A stretch of 64,000 nucleotides of DNA from QZKY01 sp942492925 (GCA_942492925.1 OW818641.1:2046001-2110000); one strand, 5' to 3'; shown: positions 7,479 through 16,834, numbered from the stretch's first letter. Program-made: numbers and translations. Notes: a model not told the origin generated them from the sequence alone.

Positions 7479-7507
7479 AGTCTATTGATTTTGACCAAGA
7501 GGGTCAA
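7479..7507 (-). promoter_or_regulatory. nrdDG promoter
   Basis: Minus strand: -35 TTGACC (7507-7502), 17-bp spacer, -10 TAGACT (7484-7479). It places transcription just upstream of the B12 aptamer and just downstream of the NrdR boxes. Confidence 0.7.
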
Positions 7508-7515
7508 CAAAAAAA

Positions 7516-7531
7516 CCACTACATATAGTGG
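7516..7531. promoter_or_regulatory. NrdR box 1 (promoter-proximal)
   Basis: CCACTACATATAGTGG matches the 16-bp NrdR palindrome of the ACACTATATATAGTGT type. Its centre is 31 bp, about three helical turns, from box 2, the usual paired arrangement for the ATP-cone repressor NrdR. Confidence 0.85.
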
Positions 7532-7546
7532 TTTATCTTTCAATAA

Positions 7547-7562
7547 AGACTATATATTGTGC
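7547..7562. promoter_or_regulatory. NrdR box 2 (promoter-distal)
   Basis: AGACTATATATTGTGC, close to the NrdR consensus, exactly 31 bp centre to centre from box 1. Confidence 0.82.
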
Positions 7563-7784
7563 ACAGGAAGGGTGCCAACTTGACTGGAAGAAACTCTGAT
7601 TAAGCAACTGCGCGGTCAGATGGCTGCGATGTCTGTCTTTGTACCGAGTACCGAGCACCGCCCCCCACCTCACCTTTGATTCCGACCGCTTCGCTTAACA
7701 TTCGCGGCGCTCATGTTAGTTTGCGCCGCAACGTATCGCTACGCGAACATTGTCCCACCCAAGGGAAGAGGGGGTTAAAAACCA
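7563..7784. other. Spacer between NrdR boxes and purM
   Basis: No gene recognised. It contains a G/C-rich stretch with the imperfect arms GTTTGCGCCGCAA and CGTATCGCTACG near 7719-7748. No clear intrinsic terminator follows purM. Confidence 0.3.
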
Positions 7785-8828
7785 TCACACAACGATTGTC
7801 TGCGCCTCATCGCCTTGGCGCGCGCGGATCTCGCCAATGCGATAAACCGTCTCGCCTGCCGCTTTCAATTGCGCCATCGCAGCATCCGCATTTTCTTTGG
7901 CGATGATCACAACCATGCCGATGCCGCAGTTGAACACGCGGTGCATTTCGGTATCCGCGACGCCGCCGTGTTGCTGCAACCACTGGAACAGCGGCGGCAG
8001 CGTCCAGCTATCGCGCTGCAATACCGCAGTCAAATTATCGCGCAGCACGCGCGGCACATTGTCCACCAAACCGCCGCCGGTGATGTGCGCCATGCCTTTG
8101 ACTTCCATCGCGGCCATCAACGCGAGCAACGGCTTCACGTAAATACGCGTAGGCGCGATCAACGCATCAGCGAGTTTGCGGCCGTGAAAATCGGCATTGA
8201 GATCGGGCTTGGAGACTTCAATGATTTTGCGCACCAATGAGTAACCGTTGGAATGCACGCCGCTGGAAGCCAACCCCAGCACCACGTCACCCGGTTTGAT
8301 CTTGCTGCCGTCGATGATTTTGGATTTTTCGACTGCGCCCACCGCAAAACCGGCCAAGTCATATTCGCCATCCGGATACATGCTGGGCATTTCGGCCGTT
8401 TCCCCGCCGATCAGCGCACAACCTGCTTGTTCGCAGCCTTGGGCAACGCCTTTGATCACATCGGTGGCGGTGGCCACATCGAGTTTGCCGCAGGCAAAGT
8501 AATCGAGGAAAAACAGGGGTTCCGCGCCTTGCACGAGAATGTCGTTGACGCTCATGGCAACCAGATCGATCCCGACGGTGTCGTGCCGATTGAGATCAAA
8601 CGCCAGACGCAATTTGGTGCCGACGCCATCGGTGCCCGAAACCAGCACGGGTTCTTTGTACTTTTTGCCAATTTCGAACAAGGCACCAAATCCGCCAATC
8701 CCGGCCAGCACGCCTTCGCGCATGGTCCGTTTGGCAAAAGGCTTGATGGCTTCGACAAGCGCATCGCCTGCATCGATATCGACCCCGGCATCGCGGTAAG
8801 AAAGGGATACTTTGGATGAATTACTCAT
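7785..8828 (-). CDS. purM: Phosphoribosylformylglycinamidine cyclo-ligase (AIR synthetase)
   Basis: 347 aa, full length. ATP-dependent closure of FGAM to aminoimidazole ribonucleotide, step five of purine synthesis, cytosolic. The N-terminal region has SYRDAGVDIDAGDALV, then GGFGALF and VSGTDGVGTKL, the conserved ATP-binding glycine-rich stretches of the PurM/PurL fold; GGETAEMPSMY and the HITGGGLVDN motif follow. ATG 8828 follows GCGGAAAG. It is transcribed divergently from the AI-2E permease gene, leaving 83 bp for both promoters. Confidence 0.97.
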   Translation of the reverse strand: MSNSSKVSLSYRDAGVDIDAGDALVEAIKPFAKRTMREGVLAGIGGFGALFEIGKKYKEPVLVSGTDGVGTKLRLAFDLNRHDTVGIDLVAMSVNDILVQGAEPLFFLDYFACGKLDVATATDVIKGVAQGCEQAGCALIGGETAEMPSMYPDGEYDLAGFAVGAVEKSKIIDGSKIKPGDVVLGLASSGVHSNGYSLVRKIIEVSKPDLNADFHGRKLADALIAPTRIYVKPLLALMAAMEVKGMAHITGGGLVDNVPRVLRDNLTAVLQRDSWTLPPLFQWLQQHGGVADTEMHRVFNCGIGMVVIIAKENADAAMAQLKAAGETVYRIGEIRARQGDEAQTIVV

Positions 8829-8911
8829 GGTGTCTTTCCGCTCAGGGCGGTTAAAATAGGGTTGTTGGCAAGGCGTAAAAACGCCATTTTATCAAACTGC
8901 TCCAAAAACCC

Positions 8912-9994
8912 ATGTTCAAATCCTTCACGACCAGCCAAAAACAAGCCTTTCTCTGGGTCGGATTGTGGCTGTTGCTGGTCGTCTTCCTGGTTTTGCTGGG
9001 GCCGATCATGACGCCCTTCGTCGCCGGGGCCATTTTGGCTTATGCACTGGCGCCAGCTGTGGAACGCATTTGCGCCTGGCGCCTTGGCCCGGTTCGTGTT
9101 CCCCGCCTGATCGCCGTCGTAATCGTGATGATGCTGCTAATCCTGATCTTTTTTGCCCTCTTTTTGCTGGTGGTGCCCATTCTGCAAAAAGAAGCACCCC
9201 AGTTGTACGACAAAATTCCCGATCTGCTCGCCAAACTGAACCATGCGTTTGGGCCATTGATGCATGAGCTCGGTTTTGATACCAGCCTTGATGGGGCAAG
9301 TCTGAAAAAGGCGGTGGCGGAACAGTTTTCCGCAAGCCGCTCGTGGCTGTGGAAATCCGTAATCGCCTCGGCCCGCGTGGGCGGTTCGACTTTGTTAAGC
9401 TGGGTGGTCACGCTGTTCCTGACCCCTGTCGTACTGTTCTATCTGCTATTGGATTGGCGCAAAGTGACGGGCGTGATGATGAACGCCGTGCCGCGCCGCT
9501 GGATGAAAAAAACGGCAAACCTGGTAAGCGAAATCGACGAACTGCTCGCGCAATACCTGCGTGGTCAATTGCTGGTCATGCTGATTCTTGCCATTTACTA
9601 TGCCGTCTGCCTGTCGATAGCCGGATTCGAAGTCGCCCTGCCTGTCGGCATCATTACCGGCATGCTGATTTTCATCCCGTATGTCGGGTTTGGTATTGGC
9701 CTGGTTCTTGCGTTCATTGCAGGCTTGCTACAGTTCGACGGTTTTCAGGGGATGATCTATATCGCCCTCATCTATGGTGGCGGTCAGATGATTGAAGGCT
9801 TTTACCTGACGCCCAAGCTGGTCGGCGAACGCATTGGGTTGCATCCGCTGATGGTGATTTTTGCATTGTTCGCCTTCGGCAAGGTTTTCGGTTTTATTGG
9901 CGTATTGCTGGCCTTGCCTTCTTCCGCTGTCCTGTCGGTTGCGTTCCGCCACATCCGCGCGCACTATCTCAAGAGTAAGTTTTACACAACATGA
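8912..9994 (+). CDS. AI-2E family transporter (PerM-like permease)
   Basis: 360 aa inner-membrane protein with two N-terminal helices, a third near 75-95, a soluble segment about 100-150 and a C-terminal bundle of helices about 160-355 containing LPVGIITGMLIFIPYVGFG and PKLVGERIGLHPLMVIF. These are the conserved motifs of the AI-2E/PerM (UPF0118) family, whose members export small molecules or act in Na+/H+ exchange. The substrate cannot be told from sequence. It is followed after 10 bp by hda, an order common in Burkholderiales. Confidence 0.9.
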   Translation: MFKSFTTSQKQAFLWVGLWLLLVVFLVLLGPIMTPFVAGAILAYALAPAVERICAWRLGPVRVPRLIAVVIVMMLLILIFFALFLLVVPILQKEAPQLYDKIPDLLAKLNHAFGPLMHELGFDTSLDGASLKKAVAEQFSASRSWLWKSVIASARVGGSTLLSWVVTLFLTPVVLFYLLLDWRKVTGVMMNAVPRRWMKKTANLVSEIDELLAQYLRGQLLVMLILAIYYAVCLSIAGFEVALPVGIITGMLIFIPYVGFGIGLVLAFIAGLLQFDGFQGMIYIALIYGGGQMIEGFYLTPKLVGERIGLHPLMVIFALFAFGKVFGFIGVLLALPSSAVLSVAFRHIRAHYLKSKFYTT

Positions 9995-10004
9995 GTATTG
10001 AATC

Positions 10005-10670
10005 ATGCGACAACTGTTGCTGGATCTAGGCACGCAGCAGCCGCAAACTCTCGAATCCTTCGTGACCGGCAAAAATCTGGAGTTGATGCATCAACTCCGT
10101 CAGTTTGCCGAACGGAGGTCTGCCGAGCACTTTGCTTATCTGTGGGGTGAACCCGCGTCCGGCAAAACGCATCTGCTGCACGCACTCGCCGCGCATCCTG
10201 CCACACGTTATCTGTCAGCCGTTGCGTCGCTTGACGCGTTTGCCTATTCGCCAGACATCGATTGCTATCTGCTGGACGATTGCGACAAGCTGCCACCCGA
10301 ATCGCAAATTGCGGCCTTTACGCTTTTCAACCAGGTGCGCGATCATGGCGGCTTCATGATTTCCACCGGTAACGCGGCACCCGCCACACTGGCCGTGCGC
10401 GAAGACTTGCGCAGCCGCATGGGGTGGGGACTGATTTATCAGGTTCATCGGCTGAGCGACGAAGAAAAAATCACCGCGCTGACGCAGTCGGCGCAAGCGC
10501 GGGGCTTGATTCTCTCTCCTGGCGTGTTACCCTATCTCATTACGCATTACCATCGGGATATGCGATCACTGGCAACCATGCTTGACGCACTGGATCGCTA
10601 TTCACTGGAAACCAAGCGGGCCATCACCGTGCCGCTCTTGCGTGATCTGCTGCAACAGGATGCATCATGA
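10005..10670 (+). CDS. hda: DnaA regulatory inactivator Hda
   Basis: 221 aa. AAA+ protein that, with DNA-loaded beta clamp, stimulates ATP hydrolysis by DnaA to prevent re-initiation. The N-terminus MRQLLLDLGT contains a clamp-binding QLxLDL motif (residues 3-8). Walker A GEPASGKT is at 48-55 and the Walker B region reads LLDDCDKL. Length matches the Hda family and is too short for DnaA. Its stop overlaps the next start (ATGA), giving translational coupling to the HAD hydrolase. Confidence 0.93.
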   Translation: MRQLLLDLGTQQPQTLESFVTGKNLELMHQLRQFAERRSAEHFAYLWGEPASGKTHLLHALAAHPATRYLSAVASLDAFAYSPDIDCYLLDDCDKLPPESQIAAFTLFNQVRDHGGFMISTGNAAPATLAVREDLRSRMGWGLIYQVHRLSDEEKITALTQSAQARGLILSPGVLPYLITHYHRDMRSLATMLDALDRYSLETKRAITVPLLRDLLQQDAS

Positions 10671-11344
10671 AAAACCTGGCTTTATTTGATCTCGACCACA
10701 CCTTGCTGCCCCTCGATTCCGATTACGAGTGGGGACAGTTCCTCACCCGCGTCGGCGCGGTGGACCCACAAGAATTTGCGCAACGTAACGAAGTCTTCTT
10801 CGCGCAATATCAGGCGGGCACACTCAACCCCATCGAATACCTTGAGTTTGCCTTGGGAACACTTGCACGTTTCCCGCGCAAGCAACTGGATACCTGGCAT
10901 GCGCAATTCATGGAAGAAGTCATCCGTCCAGCCATCACACCCGTTGCGCGCGATCTGGTCAAACGTCATCAAGACGCCAACGATTTATTGGCGATCATCA
11001 CCGCCACCAACCGTTTTGTGACAGAACCGATTGCCCGCGAATTTGGCGTACCGCATCTGCTGGCACCGCAACCCGAAACAACGTCCGAGGGCGAAATCAC
11101 CGGCAAGCTAACGGGCAACCCCACGTTTGGCCACGGCAAAGTCACGCGCACACACGAGTGGCTATCGGAAATGGGGCGCTCCCTCGACAGCTTTCAAAAG
11201 AGCCATTTTTACAGCGATTCGCAAAACGACATCCCCTTGCTCTCCATCGTCACGCATCCGGTGGCGACCAACCCCAATGCGAAACTCGAAGCGCATGCCA
11301 AAGCAAAAGGATGGCCACTTTTGAAATTATTTGAAGAGAAGTAA
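10667..11344 (+). CDS. HAD-IB family hydrolase (phosphoserine phosphatase-like)
   Basis: 225 aa. The catalytic loop LFDLDHTLLPLDSD gives nucleophile Asp8 and acid/base Asp10; ITATNRF (motif II) and HFYSDSQNDIPLL (motif IV) complete the HAD site. The helical cap and size match the SerB-like HAD-IB subfamily found between hda and pcnB in many Betaproteobacteria. Substrate unknown; phosphoserine is possible but not shown. It overlaps hda by 4 bp and abuts pcnB. Confidence 0.88.
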   Translation: MKNLALFDLDHTLLPLDSDYEWGQFLTRVGAVDPQEFAQRNEVFFAQYQAGTLNPIEYLEFALGTLARFPRKQLDTWHAQFMEEVIRPAITPVARDLVKRHQDANDLLAIITATNRFVTEPIAREFGVPHLLAPQPETTSEGEITGKLTGNPTFGHGKVTRTHEWLSEMGRSLDSFQKSHFYSDSQNDIPLLSIVTHPVATNPNAKLEAHAKAKGWPLLKLFEEK

Positions 11345-12766
11345 ATGATCACTGGATTTTTTCGCAAACTGATGAAACCCGGTTCAAGCAAGAACGCAGG
11401 GAAAACGTCGGTAAAATCGACGGGGAAACGTTCCATCGCAGTCACTGAGCCCACGGTAATCGGCGCCCAGGATCATCGCATTGACCCTTCGCTGGTATCG
11501 AACAACGCCTTGCGGGTCACAAAAACCCTGCAGGACGCCGGGTTCAAGGCATTCATCGTGGGCGGTGCCGTACGCGATCTACTGCTGGGCATCAAACCAA
11601 AAGATTTCGATATCGCCACCAATGCCACACCGGAACAGGTCAAACGCCTCTTTCGACGCGCCTTCATCATCGGCCGACGTTTTCAAATCGTGCACGTGAT
11701 GTTCGGTCAGGATGTCATTGAGGTCACCACCTTCCGTGGGGCATCGAACGACAGTGACAAAAAAGACGAGCATGGCCGTGTGCTGCGCGACAACACCTTC
11801 GGCGAGCAACACGAAGATGCCGTACGTCGCGACTTCACCATCAATGCCATGTATTACGATCCTGCCACGCAAACCGTGCTGGATTATCACGGCGGCATTG
11901 AAGACTTGCGCAAAAAAGTTTTGCGGATCATCGGTGTGCCTGAGCTACGCTACCGCGAAGACCCGATCCGTATGTTACGCGTGGTGCGTTTTGCAGCAAA
12001 GCTCAGTTTTGCAATCGATCCGGCATCAAGCGCTCCTATCAGCCTCATGGCACCGCTCATCGACAACGTGCCCGCAGCCCGCGTCTTTGATGAAATGCTG
12101 AAGCTGTTGCTGGGCGGCGATGCAATGGCGTGTCTGGTGCAATTGCGCAAGGAAGGCTTGCACCACGGTTTGCTGCCCTTGCTCGATGTCGTACTCGAAC
12201 AACCGCTTGGCGAAAAATTTGTCACGATTGCCCTCGCACAAACGGACGAGCGCGTTAAAAAAGGCAAGTCCGTATCGCCCAGTTTCCTGTTCGCAGCCTT
12301 GCTGTGGCACGAAGTACTGGAAAAGTGGGGCGCCTATCGCGCCAGCGGCGAATACCCGATTCCAGCATTGCATCTGGCAGCAGACGATGTGCTGAGCATG
12401 CAAACCGAAAAACTGGCGCTGCAACGCAAAATCACCTCGGACATGCGCGAACTCTGGGCGCTGCAACCGCGCTTTGAACGACGTGCCGGTCGAACCCCCT
12501 ACAAACTGCTGGAACACCCGCGCTTCCGTGCGGCTTATGATTTTCTGCAACTGCGCTGCGAATCCGGCGAACTCGACAGCGAAATCGGCGACTGGTGGGC
12601 AGCCTTCCTCACCTCTGACGATGCTGAACGCGAAATCCTGCTGACACAAAAACCCAAGCCCGGCAATGCCGCCGACGCAGCAAAAAAACGGCCCCGGCGC
12701 GGACGGCGCAGTCGCAAAAAGACGGATGGCGACGCGTCTAACAGCGCAGACACAACATCGGCATGA
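11345..12766 (+). CDS. pcnB: Poly(A) polymerase I
   Basis: 473 aa. Adds 3' poly(A) tails that promote RNA decay. The nucleotidyltransferase core has VGGAVRDLLLG (72-82) and the catalytic pair Asp87/Asp89 in KPKDFDIATNA, followed by RRAFIIGRRFQIVHV and the RRDFTINAMYYD motif. The basic C-terminal tail (KKRPRRGRRSRKK, near 446-458) is typical of PcnB and separates it from CCA-adding enzymes. ATG follows the previous stop directly and the 3' end overlaps folK by 4 bp. Confidence 0.92.
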   Translation: MITGFFRKLMKPGSSKNAGKTSVKSTGKRSIAVTEPTVIGAQDHRIDPSLVSNNALRVTKTLQDAGFKAFIVGGAVRDLLLGIKPKDFDIATNATPEQVKRLFRRAFIIGRRFQIVHVMFGQDVIEVTTFRGASNDSDKKDEHGRVLRDNTFGEQHEDAVRRDFTINAMYYDPATQTVLDYHGGIEDLRKKVLRIIGVPELRYREDPIRMLRVVRFAAKLSFAIDPASSAPISLMAPLIDNVPAARVFDEMLKLLLGGDAMACLVQLRKEGLHHGLLPLLDVVLEQPLGEKFVTIALAQTDERVKKGKSVSPSFLFAALLWHEVLEKWGAYRASGEYPIPALHLAADDVLSMQTEKLALQRKITSDMRELWALQPRFERRAGRTPYKLLEHPRFRAAYDFLQLRCESGELDSEIGDWWAAFLTSDDAEREILLTQKPKPGNAADAAKKRPRRGRRSRKKTDGDASNSADTTSA

Positions 12767-13260
12767 CAAGACCGAATCAAACTGTCACCGTTTACATCGG
12801 CATCGGATCGAACCTGGGCAATCCGATCGCGCACGTCAAACGCGCCTTGTCAGTTTTGAGCACGCTCCCTGAGACCACGCTTGAGCGCCAGTCTTCACTG
12901 TTCCGCACCGCGCCCATCGATGCCACGGGAGAATATTTCGTCAACGCCGTCGCCATGTTACAGACGCGTTTGCCTCCTGCTGAATTGCTCCACGCACTAC
13001 AAGGCATCGAAAATGATTTTGGTCGTGAACGCCCCTTCACGAATGCTCCGCGCACGCTGGATCTGGATATTCTGCTCTACGGTACACAGCGCATTGCCTC
13101 GACCGATCTGGTCATTCCGCATCCCCGCCTCACGCAGCGCGCGTTCGCGCTCATTCCGCTGCTGCAACTGGATCCATTCCTTACCATTCCGGGAGCCGGG
13201 CCAGCCCACGCATTCGTATCAGCCGTTTCCGATCAATCCATCAATAAAATCGTCGAATAG
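12763..13260 (+). CDS. folK: HPPK, 2-amino-4-hydroxy-6-hydroxymethyldihydropteridine diphosphokinase
   Basis: 165 aa. Transfers pyrophosphate from ATP to 6-hydroxymethyl-dihydropterin in folate synthesis. It shows YIGIGSNLGNP, SSLFRTAP, FVNAVAMLQT, and the signature RTLDLDILLYG with IPHPRLTQRAFAL. ATG overlaps the pcnB stop (ATGA). The pcnB-folK-panB order is typical of Betaproteobacteria. Confidence 0.96.
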   Translation: MTRPNQTVTVYIGIGSNLGNPIAHVKRALSVLSTLPETTLERQSSLFRTAPIDATGEYFVNAVAMLQTRLPPAELLHALQGIENDFGRERPFTNAPRTLDLDILLYGTQRIASTDLVIPHPRLTQRAFALIPLLQLDPFLTIPGAGPAHAFVSAVSDQSINKIVE

Positions 13261-13280
13261 TTTTCACGCAGGAGGTTGCC

Positions 13281-13631
13281 ATGCAAATCCCCGTCATTGT
13301 CCAAACCGCTGGCTTGCTCATTCTGTCCAACATTTTCATGACGATCGCCTGGTACGGCCATCTCAAAAACTTGTCGAGCAAAGCCTGGTGGGTCGCCGCC
13401 GTCATCAGCTGGGGGATCGCGCTGTTTGAATATCTCCTGCAAGTTCCGGCCAACCGCATCGGTTACAATCACTACAGTTTGGCCCAACTGAAAATCCTGC
13501 AAGAGGCGATCACGCTAACACTATTCGTGCCGTTCGCCATGTTTTACATGAAGGAACCTTTCAAACTGGATTATGTGTGGGCAGCACTGTGCTTAATGGG
13601 GGCGGTCTATTTCATTTTCCGTTCGCAATAA
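13281..13631 (+). CDS. DMT family protein (DUF486), small membrane protein
   Basis: 116 aa, nearly all membrane-embedded: four predicted helices (about 7-24, 33-50, 70-86, 93-111). Sequence blocks FMTIAWYGHLK, ISWGIALFEYLLQVPANRIGY and FAMFYMKEPFKLDYVWA are the hallmarks of DUF486. ATG follows GCAGGAGGTTGCC, a strong ribosome site. Function unknown. Confidence 0.88.
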   Translation: MQIPVIVQTAGLLILSNIFMTIAWYGHLKNLSSKAWWVAAVISWGIALFEYLLQVPANRIGYNHYSLAQLKILQEAITLTLFVPFAMFYMKEPFKLDYVWAALCLMGAVYFIFRSQ

Positions 13632-13662
13632 TTCACAGTTTTTCTGATTTGGAGAATTTGTC

Positions 13663-14475
13663 ATGGCAACCTACCTGCAAGAACGTAAAGCCGTTACCGT
13701 TCCAGGATTGATGACGCTGCGCAAGAACGGCGAAAAAATCACAATGCTCACTTGCTACGACGCGAGCTTTGCGTCATTGATGGATCAGACCGGCGTGGAA
13801 TGCCTGTTAATCGGCGACTCCTTGGGCATGGTCAGCCAGGGACATGATTCCACACTCCCGGTCACCGTTGCCGATGTTGCCTATCACACCGCCTGCGTGG
13901 CACGCGGCAATCAAACCGCTTTGATTGTGGCCGACATGCCGTTTGGCAGTTTCGGCACGCCCGAGTCTGCATTTGAAAACGCTGTCACGCTGATGCGTGC
14001 TGGGGCGCAGATGGTCAAGATTGAAGGGGGCAGCTGGCTAACAGACACCGTGCGCTTTTTAACAGAACGTGCCGTGCCGGTGTGTGCCCATCTGGGCTTG
14101 ACGCCACAATCGGTACACATGTTCGGCGGTTACAAAGTACAAGGCAAAACATCGGAAGCCGCCAATCAGTTGAAGGCCGACGCGCGCGCGTTACAACAGG
14201 CTGGCGCATCTGCACTCGTGCTGGAGACTATTCCCGCTGCGCTGGGCAAAGAAGTCACGGACATGCTCGCCATCCCGACAATCGGCATCGGCGCAGGTCC
14301 GGATTGCTCGGGGCAGGTGCTGGTGATGCACGACATGCTGAATGTTTTCCCGGGTCGCAAAGCGCGCTTCGTGAAAAATTTCATGGAAGGTGCGGGCAGC
14401 ATCGAAGAAGCATTCAAGGCATATGTCGCTGCGGTGAAAAACAAGACTTTCCCGACAGCAGAACACTGCTTCTGA
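13663..14475 (+). CDS. panB: 3-methyl-2-oxobutanoate hydroxymethyltransferase
   Basis: 270 aa. First committed step of pantothenate synthesis: ketopantoate from 2-oxoisovalerate and 5,10-methylene-THF. The Mg site motif LLIGDSLGMV, the GSWL and AHLGLTPQSVHMFGGYKVQG stretches and IGIGAGPDCSGQVLVMHDML are all conserved. A ribosome site TTGGAG precedes ATG. panC is not adjacent. Confidence 0.97.
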   Translation: MATYLQERKAVTVPGLMTLRKNGEKITMLTCYDASFASLMDQTGVECLLIGDSLGMVSQGHDSTLPVTVADVAYHTACVARGNQTALIVADMPFGSFGTPESAFENAVTLMRAGAQMVKIEGGSWLTDTVRFLTERAVPVCAHLGLTPQSVHMFGGYKVQGKTSEAANQLKADARALQQAGASALVLETIPAALGKEVTDMLAIPTIGIGAGPDCSGQVLVMHDMLNVFPGRKARFVKNFMEGAGSIEEAFKAYVAAVKNKTFPTAEHCF

Positions 14476-14739
14476 CACACCCTTCCAGACATCTCGCCTG
14501 CCCTTTGGGCTAGGAGGGCACTGAATGACAAGCTGGAAATGTCATTTGGTTAATAAAATTTTTTCCGTGCATAAAAGCAACTTCCGGTAATATTTACGGT
14601 AGACTGTCGGACTTTGGCCGACACACCCGTTGGGCACATGTCGGCTGGCGCTCCCCCTCCTCTTGGCATCGACACATGCATGCCAGGAATCATTCCGAAT
14701 GGCATTTCTCGCAGGTCAGTAGCAAAAGGTACGTGTCAC

Positions 14740-15924
14740 ATGTTCAGTGCGCTTCATATCACCACCATTGCTTTCATGGGAATGCTCATCGGCATTGCGG
14801 TGGCCATCATGATGCTACTGAACTGGCGCATTCAAAAGAAGCAGGCTGGCGTCGCCTTCTGGGGAGCCGGATTTGTCATGGGCGCGACGGGGATCATTCT
14901 CATCGGATTGCGGCCATACCTCCCCGCATGGCTCTCCATCCTCGTGCCGAACGTCCTGATTCAGGCATTCTGGCTTGCCCTGTGGATCGGGATGCGGCGA
15001 TTCGCAGACAAGCCGTCCAACGGCACGCGGATGGCTGCCACGCTGCTCATCATCATTTGTCTTGATTCCTATTTCATTTATGTTGATCCCAGCGTCTCTG
15101 CCAGAGTAGTGGTTTTCTGCATCTTCAATGCCGCGACCACCGCGCTGTGTGCACGCGAACTATTCCGTCGCGAACCTTCTCGAAAAAAATCGGGACTCTT
15201 TCTCGCGGGTGGATGGGTTTGTCTGATCCACATAGGGTTCACGGCGGCACGCTTCGTGGAAACCGTGAAATCAGCTCCCCTGGAAGATTTGCTGAAGGCT
15301 GGCGCCATACACAAGCTGGCGTTTATCGAAGGCATCATCATCCCGCTCATCCTCGCCTTCCTGCTGCTGATGATGACAAGCCAGCGTCTGAGCGAAGAAC
15401 TTGAATCGCATCAGGAAGAACTCGAAATACTCGCCTCGACCGATGTGCTTAGCGGCACGGGCAACCGCCGCCACTTTGTTGAAGCAGCGTCGCGGGAAAT
15501 CGATCGGGCACGTCGCTACAGCCGCCCGCTATCGATCATCATGCTGGATGTGGATCACTTCAAGCACATCAACGACACGCATGGGCATCAATGCGGCGAT
15601 GCCGTAATCAGCACACTGGGGCAACTGCTGGTCAATAAAGTCCGTAGTCAGGATATCGTCTGCCGCATTGGCGGCGAAGAATTTGCCGTCCTGATGCCGG
15701 AAACTGCCCGTGCGGACGCTGCCGTCATTGCAGAAAGACTGCGACAAGCCTTGTCCACCATGCCCGTCACATTTGGCGACCATCAGGAAATCGTCTGCAC
15801 CGCCAGCTTCGGCGTTGCAGAACTTTCCAATGATGATAAAAACATTTATGACCTGCTGCCACGTGCCGATAAAGGGCTGTATTACGCCAAGCATCAAGGG
15901 CGAAATTGCATCGTGGTGAATTGA
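14740..15924 (+). CDS. Membrane diguanylate cyclase (GGDEF)
   Basis: 394 aa. Makes cyclic di-GMP. ATG 14740 (MFSALHITT) behind AAAAGGT is chosen over an upstream in-frame ATG at 14614, because the latter adds a Pro/Gly-rich segment with no hydrophobic character before the first helix. About seven membrane helices occupy 1-225, then a short coiled coil and a GGDEF domain with active site GGEEF at 311-315. RSQD five residues before it is an RxxD inhibitory site, so product feedback is likely. No EAL domain. Sensed signal unknown. Confidence 0.9.
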   Translation: MFSALHITTIAFMGMLIGIAVAIMMLLNWRIQKKQAGVAFWGAGFVMGATGIILIGLRPYLPAWLSILVPNVLIQAFWLALWIGMRRFADKPSNGTRMAATLLIIICLDSYFIYVDPSVSARVVVFCIFNAATTALCARELFRREPSRKKSGLFLAGGWVCLIHIGFTAARFVETVKSAPLEDLLKAGAIHKLAFIEGIIIPLILAFLLLMMTSQRLSEELESHQEELEILASTDVLSGTGNRRHFVEAASREIDRARRYSRPLSIIMLDVDHFKHINDTHGHQCGDAVISTLGQLLVNKVRSQDIVCRIGGEEFAVLMPETARADAAVIAERLRQALSTMPVTFGDHQEIVCTASFGVAELSNDDKNIYDLLPRADKGLYYAKHQGRNCIVVN

Positions 15925-15976
15925 CACCGCACGGTCTTTATCACGCAATGGGTAAAGCGTGCAATCGCGGCTGACG

Positions 15977-16696
15977 CTATTTTTTCTCCATGCCAGCCAG
16001 CGCGAATTCATCAGCGTCTCCGTACCGCGCGAGACTGGCTGCCAGTTTCGGCGCAATTTCGTCGCTGGAACTGACCGTCATGCCCAAGTCGCGCAGCAGG
16101 CCATCGTGCACGCCATACAGCCAGCCGTGAACGGTCAACTCCTGTCCGCGCATCCATGCATCCTGCACAATCGTCGAACGACAAACATTGACCGCCGATT
16201 CAATCACGTTCAGCTCGCATAACCGATCGTAACGAGTTTGTGGCGACAGGACCTCGCCCAAATATTTTTCATGCTTCGCGTGCGTATCCTGAATATGCCG
16301 CAACCAATTGTCGGCCAGCCCAATCCGCTGTTTCATCAGTGCGACATGCACGCCCGAACAGTTGTAGTGACCAGACACGATAATGTGCCGTACGCGCAGC
16401 ACATCGACAGCGAATTGCATGACAGAGAGCAGACTGAGATCAGAATGCGACACGACGTTGGCGACATTGCGATGCACGAAAATATCACCCGGCAACAAAT
16501 TGGTAATCTGGGTGGAAGGTACGCGACTGTCCGAACAGCCGATCCAGAAATATTGTGGCAATTGCTGGCTGACCAGCCGCTTGAAGTAATCAGGATCCTG
16601 GGCCACCATCTCTTCGGCCCATTCGCGATTGCGTTTGAAAAGATGCTCCAGACCGATATCGTTGGGATCGTAATCTTCGCTCAACTTGCCCCCCAT
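15977..16696 (-). CDS. can: Beta-class carbonic anhydrase
   Basis: 239 aa. Zinc enzyme interconverting CO2 and bicarbonate, supplying bicarbonate for biosynthesis. Zinc ligands Cys54 (WIGCSDSRVP), His110 and Cys113 (GHYNCSG), with the catalytic Asp56-Arg58 dyad. The C-terminal part (TIVQDAWMRGQELTVHGWLYGVHDGLLRDL, given here as two joined family blocks at about 175-205) matches E. coli Can, which is slightly shorter. Confidence 0.95.
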   Translation of the reverse strand: MGGKLSEDYDPNDIGLEHLFKRNREWAEEMVAQDPDYFKRLVSQQLPQYFWIGCSDSRVPSTQITNLLPGDIFVHRNVANVVSHSDLSLLSVMQFAVDVLRVRHIIVSGHYNCSGVHVALMKQRIGLADNWLRHIQDTHAKHEKYLGEVLSPQTRYDRLCELNVIESAVNVCRSTIVQDAWMRGQELTVHGWLYGVHDGLLRDLGMTVSSSDEIAPKLAASLARYGDADEFALAGMEKK

Positions 16697-16775
16697 ATTT
16701 TTTGATGCTGTTTGTCGTCGATTTATCAGGCGAATCTTATCCTATTTTGTTTTCATTCGCCAAAATTTGACTTGT

Positions 16776-16807
16776 TAAAAAGCCACCGTTCTTGGGGAAC
16801 GGTGGCT
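16776..16807 (-). terminator. Rho-independent terminator after dnaJ
   Basis: Stem AGCCACCGTTC / GAACGGTGGCT (16781-16807) followed on the minus strand by TTTTA. It closes the grpE-dnaK-dnaJ operon. Confidence 0.88.
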
Positions 16808-16834
16808 CTGCGCATGGTGACTCGCTGACGGTGT

